A DNA stretch of 64,000 bases from Aurantiochytrium sp. KH105 (GCA_003116975.1 BGKB01000138.1:104139-168138), one strand, 5' to 3'; shown: positions 44,401-54,627, counted from the first letter of the stretch. Numbers and translations: made by a program. The notes: generated from the letters alone by a model not told the origin.

Positions 44401-45320
44401 GTTGTAAGTTTCAATCCGACATGCCTTTGTGAGAATCAGAAAAGCACCACTTACTTGAGCACACAAAGACTGTGATTTTGCGCGAGGACTTGAGCGACTG
44501 CCATGGCGCCCTCATCGCCAATGTTGTTACTCGCCAGACTGTTCCATAACGTGAAAACACGATCGTCAATCTCTTTTTCTCGCGCACATCCGCAACAGAG
44601 TCGATACACTTACTCCAAAGTATGAAGGCATTCATTCTGTTCCAGTGATTTTGCCAGTGATACTGCACCACCATCTCCAATCAGATTTCCTGCAAGGCTT
44701 TGTGTTTGTCGAGATTAGTTTTCGGTCCTTCTTGTCATTCGGTACAACGAAATGCCAAGCGCACGGCTCACGTACTTGAGCGACCGCAGAGTCGATGAGG
44801 GTTGTTCGAGAACCTTGGCAAGCGCCGCGGCCCCTACTTTTCCCACGTTGTTGTGTGTAAGGCTGTGCAAGAGAATTTGTGAGCATATTTTCGCATGTTG
44901 GGCTCGTTGCAAAAAAACTTACAATAGAAATTCCAACGTGCCGTTCGATCCTAGCGCTTCTGCCAAGGCAAGGGCACCCGAATCGCTCACCATATTCCAT
45001 TCAAGACTGAGTCAAACCATCAGTCAGACGAAGCCCCCTTTCTCATCCGTTGCGCTTACTCGAACTTACTTCAATTGTCGGAGAGTCTTGTTTTTCGCAA
45101 GTACTTGCGCGACAAGCTTGGCGCCGTCATTGTCAACATCTCCAGACGAGAGCCTTGTGGTGCAAACCAAACAAACAAACAAATAAACAAACGGTTAGTT
45201 CCTTCGTCTCTGTGAGACTTCATTTCCTCGAGAATCTGTTACGTACGAAACCGTAGGACTGCCCTGTTCGATCTCCTTGATCGCTTGGGCAATCGCTTCG
45301 TTGGTTGTGGTCTCCGCCAT
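41423..45320 (-). CDS. LRR-Roc-COR-TIR protein (ROCO-TIR copy 3)
   Basis: Predicted 1091 aa from nine exons: 45247-45320 (ATG at 45320), 45070-45153, 44923-45006, 44776-44862, 44614-44697, 44455-44538, 44297-44380, 44098-44181 and 41423-44033. The sum is in frame and introns are phase 2. Seven exons encode one LRR each (84 nt, one 87). The big exon starts in the Roc linker (IRRDNVPQEVLRRI, matching IKEDGIPRNVLSRI in copy 1). P-loop GRGAAGKTS, WDYGGQ, THKDK, COR, then TIR with HIFLSHKQSSG, GLKVWFDQ and MTELRCALE. The Roc linker is shorter than in copies 1 and 2. It is the most divergent of the three tandem copies and the first in transcriptional order. The N-terminus MAETTTNEAIAQAIKEIEQG resembles those of the paralogues. 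Confidence 0.9.
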
Positions 45321-45858
45321 CTTCGTTTTGCATGCAGTCAAGATCAGCCCGCTTGCGAGCCAACCGACCTCTTTCCACGCTAACTACACACTACGAACGA
45401 TCCGGCACTCTTGAGGTAGGGAAGAGGGGTGCGACGCCAAGCGTACGCGCGCGCCCGCACACGCGCGCGCACGCACGCGCCCGTTTGGTTCTGTTGATTG
45501 CGTGCCCACGGATCAATCTAGTTCGTCTTTGCTTGCTTTGTGTGATTGCATTGCACACAGAAGCAATGTCGTTTTACAAGGCCTAGTCGGTCCTACTGCT
45601 ACGACTACTAGTACTGCTGCTTGCAATGTGACATGATATAGACAAGACGAGCGAGCCTCTCACCACCCAAAGGTTGTCACTAGCAAACAAGCAAGGCCAT
45701 CTGATTGTACTCTTTTAGAGAACGAGGTCACGGACGCAATTCCGAACACGTATGACAACGCACGAGACGCCAATCGATCGTCTTCGTCTTCATGCTCTCT
45801 TTAGGCTCATCTTCTTTTTCGATTACTTCTTCTTCTTGTTTTAGTACCACCAGTGGGT
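45321..45858. other. Intergenic region between ROCO-TIR copy 3 and threonine aldolase
   Basis: 538 bases; an alternating GCGC/CACG stretch lies at 45450-45480. No gene or RNA recognised. Confidence 0.6.
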
Positions 45859-46914
45859 CTAAGGAAAAATGCTACCGAGAGTTGCACGAAAGGCATCGAG
45901 TACGCGCGGCATGACGCTTGGAGGCGCGTCCACATGAGTTACAGCGCGAACTTGCGCTGTAGAGTACGCGCCAACGAGTACACCATGGTCCTGCGCGAGC
46001 TTTTCACACAAAATCTCGCCCTTGCCATCGGCGACATCAAAATACAAAATGTTCGTGTGTACATCCTGCGCACGAATAGTAATGCCTGGCATCTCGGCGA
46101 GACCACGCGCCAGAATTTGCGCCGCCTCGTGGTCCTCGGCGAGCCGAGTGGTCATTTCCCGTAGAGCTACCAGCCCACAGGCCGCAAGGACACCAGACTG
46201 GCGCATACCACCACCCAAAGCCTTGCGCACGTTGCGGGTCCGCGCGATAAAGTCGCGAGACCCGACGAGAACGCTACCTGCCGGAGCTCCAAGCCCCTTG
46301 GACAGGCAAAATGTGACAGAGTCGGCCGCCTGGCAGACCCTCGATGCCGGCTGGCCCAGCGCCGTCGCAGCGTTAAAGATGCGGGCGCCGTCAATGTGCA
46401 GCGCAATCTTGTGTGACTTGGTCAGCGCTCCGACACTATCCACATACGAGGTGGGCAGCGGTACGCCACCGCATGAGTTGTGCGTGTTCTCAAGAATCAC
46501 AAGCCGCGTCTGCGGGTGGTGCACGTCCTCTATACGGATTGCATTCTCAATCTCGTCGAGAGCGAGCGTGCCATCCGCCTTGTTTGGCACTGCCCAATTG
46601 TGCACGCCCGCAAGTCGCGCCGTTGTGCCCACCTCGTACAAATACGTGTGCTGCTTGTTGCCCGAAATCATCTCCGGAAAGGCCACTCCGCTGGCATGTG
46701 TGATGATGGCGGCCAGGTTTCCCATCGTTCCTGTTGGCACGAACAGTCCGGCCTCCTTGCCGAGCATCTCCGCGGCCTCCTCTTCGAGTCGCGCGGTTGT
46801 CGGGTCGTCACCCAAAACATCATCGCCCACTTTTGCCGCTGCCATGGCCGCGTACATGGCCTTCGACGGCCTTGTCACGGTGTCGCTCCGCAGATCCATC
46901 ATCACGTCCGTCAT
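45859..46914 (-). CDS. L-threonine aldolase (PLP-dependent, low-specificity type)
   Basis: 351 aa from the ATG at 46914 (MTDVMMDLRSDTVTRPS). It belongs to the fold-type I PLP enzymes that cleave L-threonine or L-allo-threonine to glycine and acetaldehyde. Seen: the family start DLRSDTVT, GDDVLGDDPT, the substrate/cofactor segment FVPTGTMGN, HIDGARIFNAA (Asp and Arg contacting PLP) and FCLSKGLGAPAGS with the Schiff-base lysine. The length is normal. The frame is open upstream to 47052, but only with a TTG and no homology, so the ATG was chosen. No targeting sequence, so probably cytosolic. Divergent from the gene at 47345, sharing a 430-base promoter region. Confidence 0.93.
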   Translation of the reverse strand: MTDVMMDLRSDTVTRPSKAMYAAMAAAKVGDDVLGDDPTTARLEEEAAEMLGKEAGLFVPTGTMGNLAAIITHASGVAFPEMISGNKQHTYLYEVGTTARLAGVHNWAVPNKADGTLALDEIENAIRIEDVHHPQTRLVILENTHNSCGGVPLPTSYVDSVGALTKSHKIALHIDGARIFNAATALGQPASRVCQAADSVTFCLSKGLGAPAGSVLVGSRDFIARTRNVRKALGGGMRQSGVLAACGLVALREMTTRLAEDHEAAQILARGLAEMPGITIRAQDVHTNILYFDVADGKGEILCEKLAQDHGVLVGAYSTAQVRAVTHVDAPPSVMPRVLDAFRATLGSIFP

Positions 46915-47344
46915 CGTGCCGTGTTCCTTGTCACTCCACTTCCTCGTCTCCTCCTCGCGATCAATGCTGGCGACACGCGCAAGAAGTTTGGCTCTCTGTG
47001 CCTGCCTTTGTTCTGTGCTTGCTTGTTCTTCCCACGCGTCCACAACAAGCAAAAAGTCTCAAGGGCTAGCTTTTCCTCGCACGTGTCAGCGACAAGCAAG
47101 CTCTGGTGCTGATGACAGTATCAACTGCAATTTGTCTGCAATCCTTCAGAGACAAAGAAAATGGCATGCATGACGGTATTGCGTGCCTCCCTCTCCCAGA
47201 TGGCCATCTTTCTGCATGAAATGAATCCCGGCACATAATTCCCGAATTTCCGAAAATGTTTCCCGGAATTACGGGGAACCGGGAGGGGCCTTCGACAACG
47301 GATAGCCACGATCTGCCTCCGTCGAGGACGAGCAGAACTGCAGG
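46915..47344. other. Bidirectional promoter region
   Basis: 430 bases between divergent start codons. A CCGGAATTACGG-like inverted element lies near 47260-47280. No other feature is seen. Confidence 0.45.
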
Positions 47345-48982
47345 ATGCAGGACATCGGTGCGACGCTCGACGCTGTCAAGGCCGCGCAGGCCCGGGCGGA
47401 AAACACCGACGCAGTCTTTGCGCAGCTTTGGCGAGAGCGGACCGCCTGGGCCAAAGACTGCCTCGAAGCCCATGGAATTAATGACGAGATCGCCGCGCGG
47501 GACGCAGCTCTGGCCGCACGCTTCGCCGACATTGACACCGACGACAAAGACCCGCTTGTGCAATTACTTGCCCGGGATGCGAGCCTAGCTGGCAACTCGT
47601 CTTCCCAAATTGAGTTATCCTCAGACGACCAAAATGGCGAGATTAAACGTGATTGCGAGCGTCTCGAAAGTGCACTCCAGCGCTTCTTTTTCGCGACAAA
47701 GCCCAGCCATCGCTCATCTACGCTGCGCTTACAAATCATAGACGTCCTAGAGCGTTGCGAAGAGCTACTTGCGAGCCCCAATCTTCGCGCCGTGCGCAAT
47801 TTGCGGCAAGGATTGGCCGACCTCGAGTCTGTCGTTCCCCGCCGCCACATTGCGCCATGGCGTGCTCTGCAAGAAGCAACTTCGCTAGTCGTGAGACTTG
47901 CCCGCAAAGCTTGCGTCATCTCCACCACATCTGCCCTTGCAGCTCGAAATCTTCGCACGAAAAAGCTGCAGCAGAAAAACCAAATTGAGCAAGATTGGAA
48001 AGCTAAAATAGGTGTCAAGAGGAGGAAATCTGCAGCAGGGCTGTCTTCGCGGACGTCAGCGGGATCTCTTGCCCCAGAGGGCCTCGGTGTTTTGCGTCTT
48101 GTGCTTTACCTGCATGACAGAGGCTGTGTTGCGCGAGATCTTTTGCGCGCCACAGAATCTGCGCAAGCCCAGGTCGAGTATGCTGCTGCGGAATGCGCCA
48201 CCGCCGATCTAGCGCGCCTCGTCGCTCAGTTTGGAACAGTGGAGCTCGAGCATCGACGACGCCATCTTTTGGCGCGCTGGATGGCAGCGGAAGCACTTAG
48301 CGGCGAGCTCATCGCCTCCAGTCGGCTCACGCATCATGTCGAAGCTTACATTTCCGCGCTCGAGCAAAAGCACAGCTTTGTGCGTGGCGCGTCCCAGAGT
48401 CTTGCCTCGCGCTGGCCCGAGCTCTCTGAAAGTGTGTATGAGCCGCTGTACCACGAAATTGATCGTCCGCTGAGCTCGCCCTCTGAAATCGTTGCTCCCA
48501 TTCCTCTCGGCCAAGACGCACACAACGAGTTGCCGATTGCTGACTTTATCAAACTACTCCTACAAGAAGACGATAGTGACATGTGCAATAGCGTGCAGAT
48601 TCCCGTCCTTTGCGCGTTGAGTTTAGAAACAAGTCATAGCCCCAAGTCATCCTCGAGTCCAAAGACCTCACAACATGCTGCTATTGCTGCTCGGGGGCAA
48701 AGTGCAGGTCAACGCCCCCCCTGGAATCCAAGCGTCCTTGTGCACGATCCAATTCGAACGCGCGGTGGGGCCGAGCCGATCGGAAAGCGTCAGCTCGCGC
48801 ACCTCTTTTCGAGCAACTCGCCGCTGGCCGTTCGCACGGAGAAAGACAGCATTCAACGAGCAATGTATGCAGTGTCCACTTCCACACGGTCACCAATGGC
48901 AACGCATACTTCTGATGCCAAGGCCACGCTTTCACCAAGCCTCGTCAAGGCTCGCATAGACGCTGTACTTCTCGCAAATTGA
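47345..48982 (+). CDS. Hypothetical mostly helical protein
   Basis: 545 aa, single exon, ATG at 47345. Residues 1-390 look mainly alpha-helical, with charged heptad-like stretches (for example around ERLESALQRFF and RRRHLLARWMAAEAL). The remainder is Ser/Pro-rich and probably disordered (430-530). No transmembrane segment, signal peptide or catalytic motif was recognised. A long open frame in moderately GC-rich DNA with normal amino acid composition supports a real gene. A coiled-coil structural or cytoskeletal role is possible but not shown. Confidence 0.65.
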   Translation: MQDIGATLDAVKAAQARAENTDAVFAQLWRERTAWAKDCLEAHGINDEIAARDAALAARFADIDTDDKDPLVQLLARDASLAGNSSSQIELSSDDQNGEIKRDCERLESALQRFFFATKPSHRSSTLRLQIIDVLERCEELLASPNLRAVRNLRQGLADLESVVPRRHIAPWRALQEATSLVVRLARKACVISTTSALAARNLRTKKLQQKNQIEQDWKAKIGVKRRKSAAGLSSRTSAGSLAPEGLGVLRLVLYLHDRGCVARDLLRATESAQAQVEYAAAECATADLARLVAQFGTVELEHRRRHLLARWMAAEALSGELIASSRLTHHVEAYISALEQKHSFVRGASQSLASRWPELSESVYEPLYHEIDRPLSSPSEIVAPIPLGQDAHNELPIADFIKLLLQEDDSDMCNSVQIPVLCALSLETSHSPKSSSSPKTSQHAAIAARGQSAGQRPPWNPSVLVHDPIRTRGGAEPIGKRQLAHLFSSNSPLAVRTEKDSIQRAMYAVSTSTRSPMATHTSDAKATLSPSLVKARIDAVLLAN

Positions 48983-49017
48983 TGAAGAAGCTATGTCAAT
49001 TATTACATACGTTCAAT

Positions 49018-49680
49018 TTACACGAATTGCTGCGACGAGGCGCCCGACCGGGGCAAAAGGTCGTCGTTCTTTTTCGTGTCAAAAGAAGGAACTCCTCGCC
49101 AAAGAAAGAATGCAGTCGCTGCGCCAAGCAGGTGAACAGCTGCAAGCACAAAGCCATATGAATCCGCAAAACCCGCAAGCTCAACGCCGAGGAGCAGGCA
49201 CGCGCCCACGAGACAACCGGCACCATACCGAAGCGACTGCATGCTGTACTGTGCACTAATGCGGCTTGACTGCTGCGCGACACTATACACGGCGAGACAA
49301 ACATAGATGATGACGAGTGCAGCTTCCCAAAGCGCGCTGTCCCAAGCGTCGCGCAGCTTGAAGATCCACGCCAAAGAAAAGGCAACATAGCGCAAGATCA
49401 TGTTCTTCACTTCGTCCTCGATACCCATGCAGTGTATGAGCAAGCAACACACGTATGTAAGACTGAGCACGTCGCTGATAAAGTGCCAGTCGAGCTCGCC
49501 GATAAAGAGCTTTTCCCCAAGAGCCTGAGACGAGTTAAAGAGAAAGGATGAGACAAGTTGCAACGAGCCAATGAAAAGCTCAAAGTGTCGCCGTCGCTTG
49601 TACACCTCTAGCAGTGCTGGGACAAAGGCCAGGTCCGTAGCGGCGCCCAACGTCCAGCGGAGCGCCTCCATCATCACCAT
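49018..49680 (-). CDS. Polytopic (about 7-TM) membrane protein
   Basis: 220 aa from the ATG at 49680 (MVMMEALRW). About seven hydrophobic segments span almost the whole protein, ending with a polar tail (SFDTKKNDD). Polar residues sit within or beside the helices: SSFLFNSSQ, DWHFISD and AVHLLG. Conserved Ser, His and Asp in such places are typical of the CREST superfamily of membrane hydrolases (TMEM8/PGAP6, myomaker), but this resemblance is weak by eye. Upstream the frame runs into CGTG repeats (49680-49712) encoding Arg/Ala/His-rich sequence, so the internal ATG was chosen. Convergent with the preceding gene, only 35 bases apart. Confidence 0.7.
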   Translation of the reverse strand: MVMMEALRWTLGAATDLAFVPALLEVYKRRRHFELFIGSLQLVSSFLFNSSQALGEKLFIGELDWHFISDVLSLTYVCCLLIHCMGIEDEVKNMILRYVAFSLAWIFKLRDAWDSALWEAALVIIYVCLAVYSVAQQSSRISAQYSMQSLRYGAGCLVGACLLLGVELAGFADSYGFVLAAVHLLGAATAFFLWRGVPSFDTKKNDDLLPRSGASSQQFV

Positions 49681-50156
49681 TGTGCGTGCGTGCGTGCGTG
49701 CGTGCGCGCGTGCCAACCTCAACAAACTTGCTTTCTTTCTCCCTTGCTTGCTTGCTTGCTTGCTCGTTTGTTCGTTCGTTCGATCGTTCCTTTGCTGCCA
49801 AGGATTGGCAACGATGATTCTTTCTTGCAGGCTGCAGCAAGGCTCACCATGTCGGAGGGGCAGTTGTTTGGCCGATGGGATGGGTTCGATTTTCTTTTAT
49901 TTTTCGTTTCACTCGGATTCACTCCATCCTCATCAAAGGCTTTGCTTCTACAAACGAGGGTGGACCGCAGGCGCTCAGTGCCGCTGCATGCTGCTACTCC
50001 TGCTGCTTGCGAACAAGGATAGAAAGAGGCGATTGTCGTTCGTTGTCGTCATCAAGCTTGAAAATCAATTTCTTGGAGGATCGCATCTCCTAAGGAGATC
50101 GCTCGCTAGGCTCGCGCATATCAGTTCCCTCCATTGCGCAAGCATCACTCACTCTT
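49681..50156. other. Intergenic region with CGTG and CTTG simple repeats
   Basis: 476 bases; short tandem CGTG (49682-49712) and CTTG (49743-49765) runs near the upstream gene start. No gene is seen. Confidence 0.6.
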
Positions 50157-51875
50157 TCAGTCACTACTGCTGCTGCCGGTAAACCATCTCTTGAACGAGG
50201 CACCCCACGACTCGAGCGTTGAGCCTTTGGCCATGTTGAGTTTCTTGCCGAAAATCTCTTGCATCTGGGCTGCGTCCCAGGTCTCATAGGGAAGACCCTC
50301 ATCCTCCAGAACCTGGAGCGCAAGAGGTCCCCAGTACTCGGAGCAGCGAACGGGAAAGAGCATCGACATGCCTACGCCTCGAAGACGAATCGAAAGAAAC
50401 TGCGCCATGGTAAGATTGTCCGGAGACTCGTGCCAGGGATCCCGTGCATATAAATCATCCATAAAGGTCTGAATGTTCTTGCCCTTGAGCACATCTTGAG
50501 AAAAGTCGTCAAAGCCAAAGCGAACCAGCTGGTATATTACATCTTGATCAAAATACTTGGAGCGGTACCCACTTACGCGCACCATGTCAATCAGGCGCTC
50601 CTTGTCCTGCTTGTACAGGGTGGCGTAGAGCATGCATGCCGCCAGACGCTCCTCTCGCGCAAGTATCTTCGTTGCACCAAAATCGATCAGGCCGATCCGG
50701 TCATCTTCGAGCCAAAGAAAGTTGCCCGAGTGAGGATCAGCATTAAAGCACCCGTCCACCAAGAGTTGCTTGCCGTGCACGCGCATGAGGACGTCCATCA
50801 TTCGAGGCGCGTTTGGAGGGCGCGGCGTATGCCATGTCTGCACGTGGCTGCCCGTCAGGGTGTTCCATGCAGAGATGAAGACATTGGCAGCCCCGTCACG
50901 CAGCCGCAAGGCGCCGGCGTAGAGCGCAATCTGCGCGCCACTCGGTCCATCATAGCGACTGGGGAGACCCTCTTGCAGAATGCGTTCCTTCATTTCGGTC
51001 TCAAATGCTTCAAAGCTCTTGCCTTCCTGCGCTGCCACGACCTTGCCATACGCTCGAATCCCGTCAATCAGCTTTTCGCCCTTGAGATAGTCCATGACGA
51101 GCACGCGAGGCGTTGAAAAGTGCGGCCGGGGTACACGAATGTCACGATCGAACTCGGGCCCGCGCAAATTGTGACTGACCATTTCCAGATTAGATGCTTC
51201 GCAGTTGTAGTCGAATTCGCGCTCAAAGGATCGTTCAAGCTCGTCGAGAATAATGACCTGCTCTGGAGCGGCTAGCTCCATGAAGCCTCGAATGGTCAGC
51301 ATGTCTTGTCGAAAGAGCTTTTGGCTGTCTGGGTACTGGACCTTGACAGCGACCCACCCCTCGCGCTCGCGACCGCGCAGTTTGGCGCGATGGACCTGGC
51401 CAATACTTGCGGACCCCAGAGGCTGCTCCTCAAAGACAGAAAAGACCTCCTCCAGCGGCTTGCCCAGATCCTCCTCGATGGTTGCGCGCACCACGGAGAG
51501 GGGCTGCGGCGGGACAGAGTCCTCGAGTTCGCGCAACTTCTCGAGCCACACGTCGCTCAAGGTGTTGCGAAGCCCTGCGCCAATCTGGCCATACTTGGTG
51601 TACATGCCCTTGAGCTCCTTGACCATGTCGACGATGCCATCGCTGTACTTTTCATCGAGCGCGAGCCACTCTTGCTGCTTTTCTTCCTCCGAGAGCCCGT
51701 CTCCTTGCAGGCGGTGTCGCGCCTGGACGAACCTGTAGTGTGCCACGGCGGGCAGCGCGCGCGAGTACAGCGCCACGGCCCTGCGGAACCCCTCGTCGTT
51801 CTCGTGCTTGTACACACCAGCGACGCCGAGTCCGCCGGCGGCCACCGCCGCCGCCGCCACGCCGCGCCGCAGCAT
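50157..51875 (-). CDS. ABC1/ADCK/UbiB-family atypical kinase-like protein
   Basis: 572 aa from the ATG at 51875 (MLRRGVAAAAVAAGG). UbiB-family proteins are protein-kinase-like ATPases; members in mitochondria and plastids support coenzyme Q or lipid metabolism. Seen in order: an N-terminal hydrophobic Ala/Gly segment (possible membrane anchor or targeting), the KYGQ of the family-specific KxGQ helix, the nucleotide loop LGSASIGQVHRA, VAVKVQYP with the ATP lysine, FDYNCEASN, then NADPHSGNF (catalytic loop) and LIDFGATK (DFG). An insertion of about 60 residues precedes the catalytic loop. The frame continues 238 codons upstream, but only as GC-rich Arg/Ala sequence. ADCK1/5-like membership is likely, subfamily unsure. 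Confidence 0.9.
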   Translation of the reverse strand: MLRRGVAAAAVAAGGLGVAGVYKHENDEGFRRAVALYSRALPAVAHYRFVQARHRLQGDGLSEEEKQQEWLALDEKYSDGIVDMVKELKGMYTKYGQIGAGLRNTLSDVWLEKLRELEDSVPPQPLSVVRATIEEDLGKPLEEVFSVFEEQPLGSASIGQVHRAKLRGREREGWVAVKVQYPDSQKLFRQDMLTIRGFMELAAPEQVIILDELERSFEREFDYNCEASNLEMVSHNLRGPEFDRDIRVPRPHFSTPRVLVMDYLKGEKLIDGIRAYGKVVAAQEGKSFEAFETEMKERILQEGLPSRYDGPSGAQIALYAGALRLRDGAANVFISAWNTLTGSHVQTWHTPRPPNAPRMMDVLMRVHGKQLLVDGCFNADPHSGNFLWLEDDRIGLIDFGATKILAREERLAACMLYATLYKQDKERLIDMVRVSGYRSKYFDQDVIYQLVRFGFDDFSQDVLKGKNIQTFMDDLYARDPWHESPDNLTMAQFLSIRLRGVGMSMLFPVRCSEYWGPLALQVLEDEGLPYETWDAAQMQEIFGKKLNMAKGSTLESWGASFKRWFTGSSSSD

Positions 51876-52482
51876 CTCGCTCCGCGCCGCCAGCTGCAGC
51901 TGCTCTGCGCGCGGGCTCGCGCGCGCCACGCACAGCGCGCGTCCGTCGCGGGATCCGATGGATCGCGGCGCCGCGGCCTCGTCCCCCGCCCCGACGCGCG
52001 GAGAGGGGCCGGCCCGACGCGGGCCGCGCTCGCGCCGCGCCCGCTCGGCCGCAGCCCGGGCCCCGCGCGCGCGAAGCCGCTCTGCCGCGCGCTCTCCGCG
52101 CCGCGCTCGCAGCCCCGCCCGGCCTGGTCGAAGGATTGATGCAGTGCCGAAGCCGAGGCTCTCTGCTAACTGTAAGGGCCGAGAAGCGAAGCCAAGAAGC
52201 AGAAAATAGTAGGGCCAAGGAGAGGCAGACAGTAAGCAAAATAAGGGCCAGGCAGAGCGCATAATGAGGGCCAAGGAGAAGAAGACGGGCGAGGAGAACA
52301 AGCAGAGCGAGACGCGCTCCGAGGCGGGCAGCAGACCCGAACTCAGACTCGGACCCGGACCCGGACCCGGACCCGGCCCGAGCGCGAGAGCGGCGCGCCA
52401 GGACTGCCCCGGGCCCGCCCGCGCGCGCTGGCGGACGGGCGCGGGGAGCGAGGAGGAGCGGAGAGATTGGACGTGGACATAC

Positions 52483-52701
52483 ATGGCCATGGACCGGGCC
52501 GCCGAGGTCGCGGCGCGCGAGCTGCCGGCGAGGCTGCTGCGCGCCGCGGTGGAGGCCGAGCAGCGGTTCACGCGCGTGCTGGCGGACACCGTGGAGCTGG
52601 ATGATAATGGTCAGGGCAATGCGATGAACGTGCTCATGATTCTCACCATGAGCATGCTGGGCGTCGTCGTTCTGGCTTTTGCGTGCTGCTCGGCCGGATA
52701 G
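52483..52701 (+). CDS. Small tail-anchored membrane protein candidate
   Basis: 72 aa from the ATG at 52483 (acATGgccATGg), MAMDRAAEVAARELPARLL. An amphipathic charged N-terminal half is followed by a single hydrophobic segment (VLMILTMSMLGVVVLAFACC) at the very C-terminus, the layout of tail-anchored proteins. It is divergent from the kinase-like gene, whose start lies 600 bases away across GC-rich DNA. Small size and no recognised family keep confidence moderate; the frame is open further upstream (52264) with a GP-repeat that is probably UTR. Confidence 0.45.
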   Translation: MAMDRAAEVAARELPARLLRAAVEAEQRFTRVLADTVELDDNGQGNAMNVLMILTMSMLGVVVLAFACCSAG

Positions 52702-53136
52702 CCGATGCTCATGCTGACTGACGGTCATGTGTATCCTGACGCGACGTGCGCGCGCGCACAAGGGAAATGCGACGCGCATTCGACAACATCTATTCGAATC
52801 TTAATTTCTTCCAAGGCAAGGTCTGGTCGCGAGCGAGCGACGATGGCCGGTCCATGAGGCAAAAGAAAAACAATGTCCTGGCGCGGCGAAAATACATTTG
52901 CGCTGTGCCCGCCCGCTAAGTAGACCAACATTTATAAGTAAGAAGCTGTACCCCATGTATAAACGAATGAAGGAACGAAGGAACGAATGGAGATAGCAGA
53001 AGGAAAAAGGAGTTCAAATCTCTTTATCACATGTGAAGATTGGGTTCTTGACGAGCGGCGATCCGCCGTAGGCTTGTACAGCTCGACTTATTGGATTGAA
53101 AGGAGATAACCTAGGACGTAGACACGATCAGCGAAA
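52702..53136. other. Intergenic region
   Basis: 435 bases, AT-richer than the surroundings, between a plus-strand and a minus-strand 3' end. Nothing recognised. Confidence 0.6.
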
Positions 53137-54006
53137 TCAAGCAAGCCCGCCCGCAATCACCAAATTGGTCCCTGTCGTGTACGATGATGCGCGTGAGAGC
53201 AAAAATGCCACAGATTGGACAACCTCATCAATGGTGCCCAGTCTCTTCATCGGAACGCTATTGACTTTGGCCGCTGCGACTTCGTCCGCATCGCGACTAA
53301 AGTACGGCGATCCAGATTCCGCATGCAAGGTGTTTTGCCGCGTCCACATGTGCCCGGGCCCAATGAGCGCAGGACTGACGGCATTGACGCGAATCTTATA
53401 AGGCGCAAGATCCTTGGCAGTGCTAATCGTAAGTGTTATGATGGCTGCTTTTGAAGACGCGTACGCTGACATGGTCGGTGTGCCACGTAGCGCCGCCACC
53501 GAGGCAGTGTTGACAATGGTACCATGAATGCCCTTGTCAATCATGCTTTTAGCGACCGCCTGGAGCACGCAAAAGGACCCAACCACGTTGATGTTCATCA
53601 CACGCGCAAAGTCCTCGACGGGATACTCGTGCGTGGGCTTCATGAGACCCTGGTACCCGGCATTGTTCCACAAATGATCGATGCGCCCAAGCGTCCCCAC
53701 GACATTGTCGACCACCTCCTTTACCTTTTCCGCATCTGTAATGTCGCACGTGAAGGCCATCACGCGGCGGCCTTCCTTGACATAGGCCTTGACCTCTTCT
53801 TCCGCCTCCTTGAGTGGCCCTTCCGCCACGTCGCAGAGGACAACGTCGGCGCCGCTCTTGGCAAAGTAGACGCCCCCGGCGCGTCCAAAGTTGCCGCCGG
53901 CGCCCGTCACCATGACCACCTTGCCGTCAAACAGAAAGTCGACCTCCGCGGTCTCCGCAGCGCTCGTTCCTCCCGCGTCCGCGCCCTCCATCGCCGCCGT
54001 GGCCAT
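53137..54006 (-). CDS. Short-chain dehydrogenase/reductase (SDR)
   Basis: 289 aa from the ATG at 54006 (MATAAMEGADAGG). Classical SDR fold: nucleotide-binding loop TGAGGNFG (an Asn replaces the middle glycine of TGxxxGxG), acidic residue after strand two (VVLCDVAEG), which favours NAD over NADP, CDITD, NNAG, catalytic Ser in NTASVAA and YASSK with Tyr and Lys. The substrate loop (SPALIGPGHMW) and the C-terminal GGLA are typical. The substrate is unknown. The frame extends upstream only with a TTG start. Its 5' side faces the peptidase gene across about 620 bases. Confidence 0.92.
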   Translation of the reverse strand: MATAAMEGADAGGTSAAETAEVDFLFDGKVVMVTGAGGNFGRAGGVYFAKSGADVVLCDVAEGPLKEAEEEVKAYVKEGRRVMAFTCDITDAEKVKEVVDNVVGTLGRIDHLWNNAGYQGLMKPTHEYPVEDFARVMNINVVGSFCVLQAVAKSMIDKGIHGTIVNTASVAALRGTPTMSAYASSKAAIITLTISTAKDLAPYKIRVNAVSPALIGPGHMWTRQNTLHAESGSPYFSRDADEVAAAKVNSVPMKRLGTIDEVVQSVAFLLSRASSYTTGTNLVIAGGLA

Positions 54007-54627
54007 CCTCTCGTCCGCAAGTCGCCCGCCCGCCCGCCCGCTCAAAGTCCCCAAGCGCCAAGATCTTGAACGGGTTCTACGCGTTGACGGACGGTGACCC
54101 TCGGCGAATCGGGGAAACCCGTGCCGCCGAAGTTGGCCCGAAACCCTGCTCCGCTACGATCTACGAAGAAGACTCGAAGAAGAAGAAGAAGAAGTCGTGA
54201 CCAAACCTTCATCATCATCAACAACAACGACAACTTGAAGTACCCAGGCTGCGCGCGGCGGCGGCCCCGGCTGCGGCGGCAGGCAGCGAGCGGCTCGCGT
54301 CGGCGTCGCCGTCTCGGCGTGGCCTTGCGTCGTTGTAGAAGCTCGGGGGCACCGACGGGCGGCTAGGGATCGATCATTCGCTGGGAGGAACGAAGAGCAG
54401 GAAAAGACGGCGGACGTGCGTTGGCGGCGGCTGCAAAGGCGACAGGAGCGGCAGCGGAGGCGGGGGTCTCTGCGGCTGCAGCTTTTCACGTGTGGACGCC
54501 GAGCTGTTCTGCCAGGACAAGCCCACGTCCGGTCCTGCTACGAACACTGCCAACCTCGCACAGACGAAAAAATACCAAAAAAGAAAAAAAGGAACTACTC
54601 TTTCCAAACTAGCGAGTCGCTGAGACA
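54007..54627. other. Divergent promoter region
   Basis: 621 bases between the SDR and peptidase starts, with AAG runs (54172-54198) and ATC/AAC triplets (54209-54230). No gene is seen. Confidence 0.55.

Noticed and set aside
51876..52589. 238-residue N-terminal extension of the UbiB-type protein
   Set aside because: Low-complexity Arg/Ala sequence overlapping a divergent promoter; the ATG at 51875 gives a normal protein.
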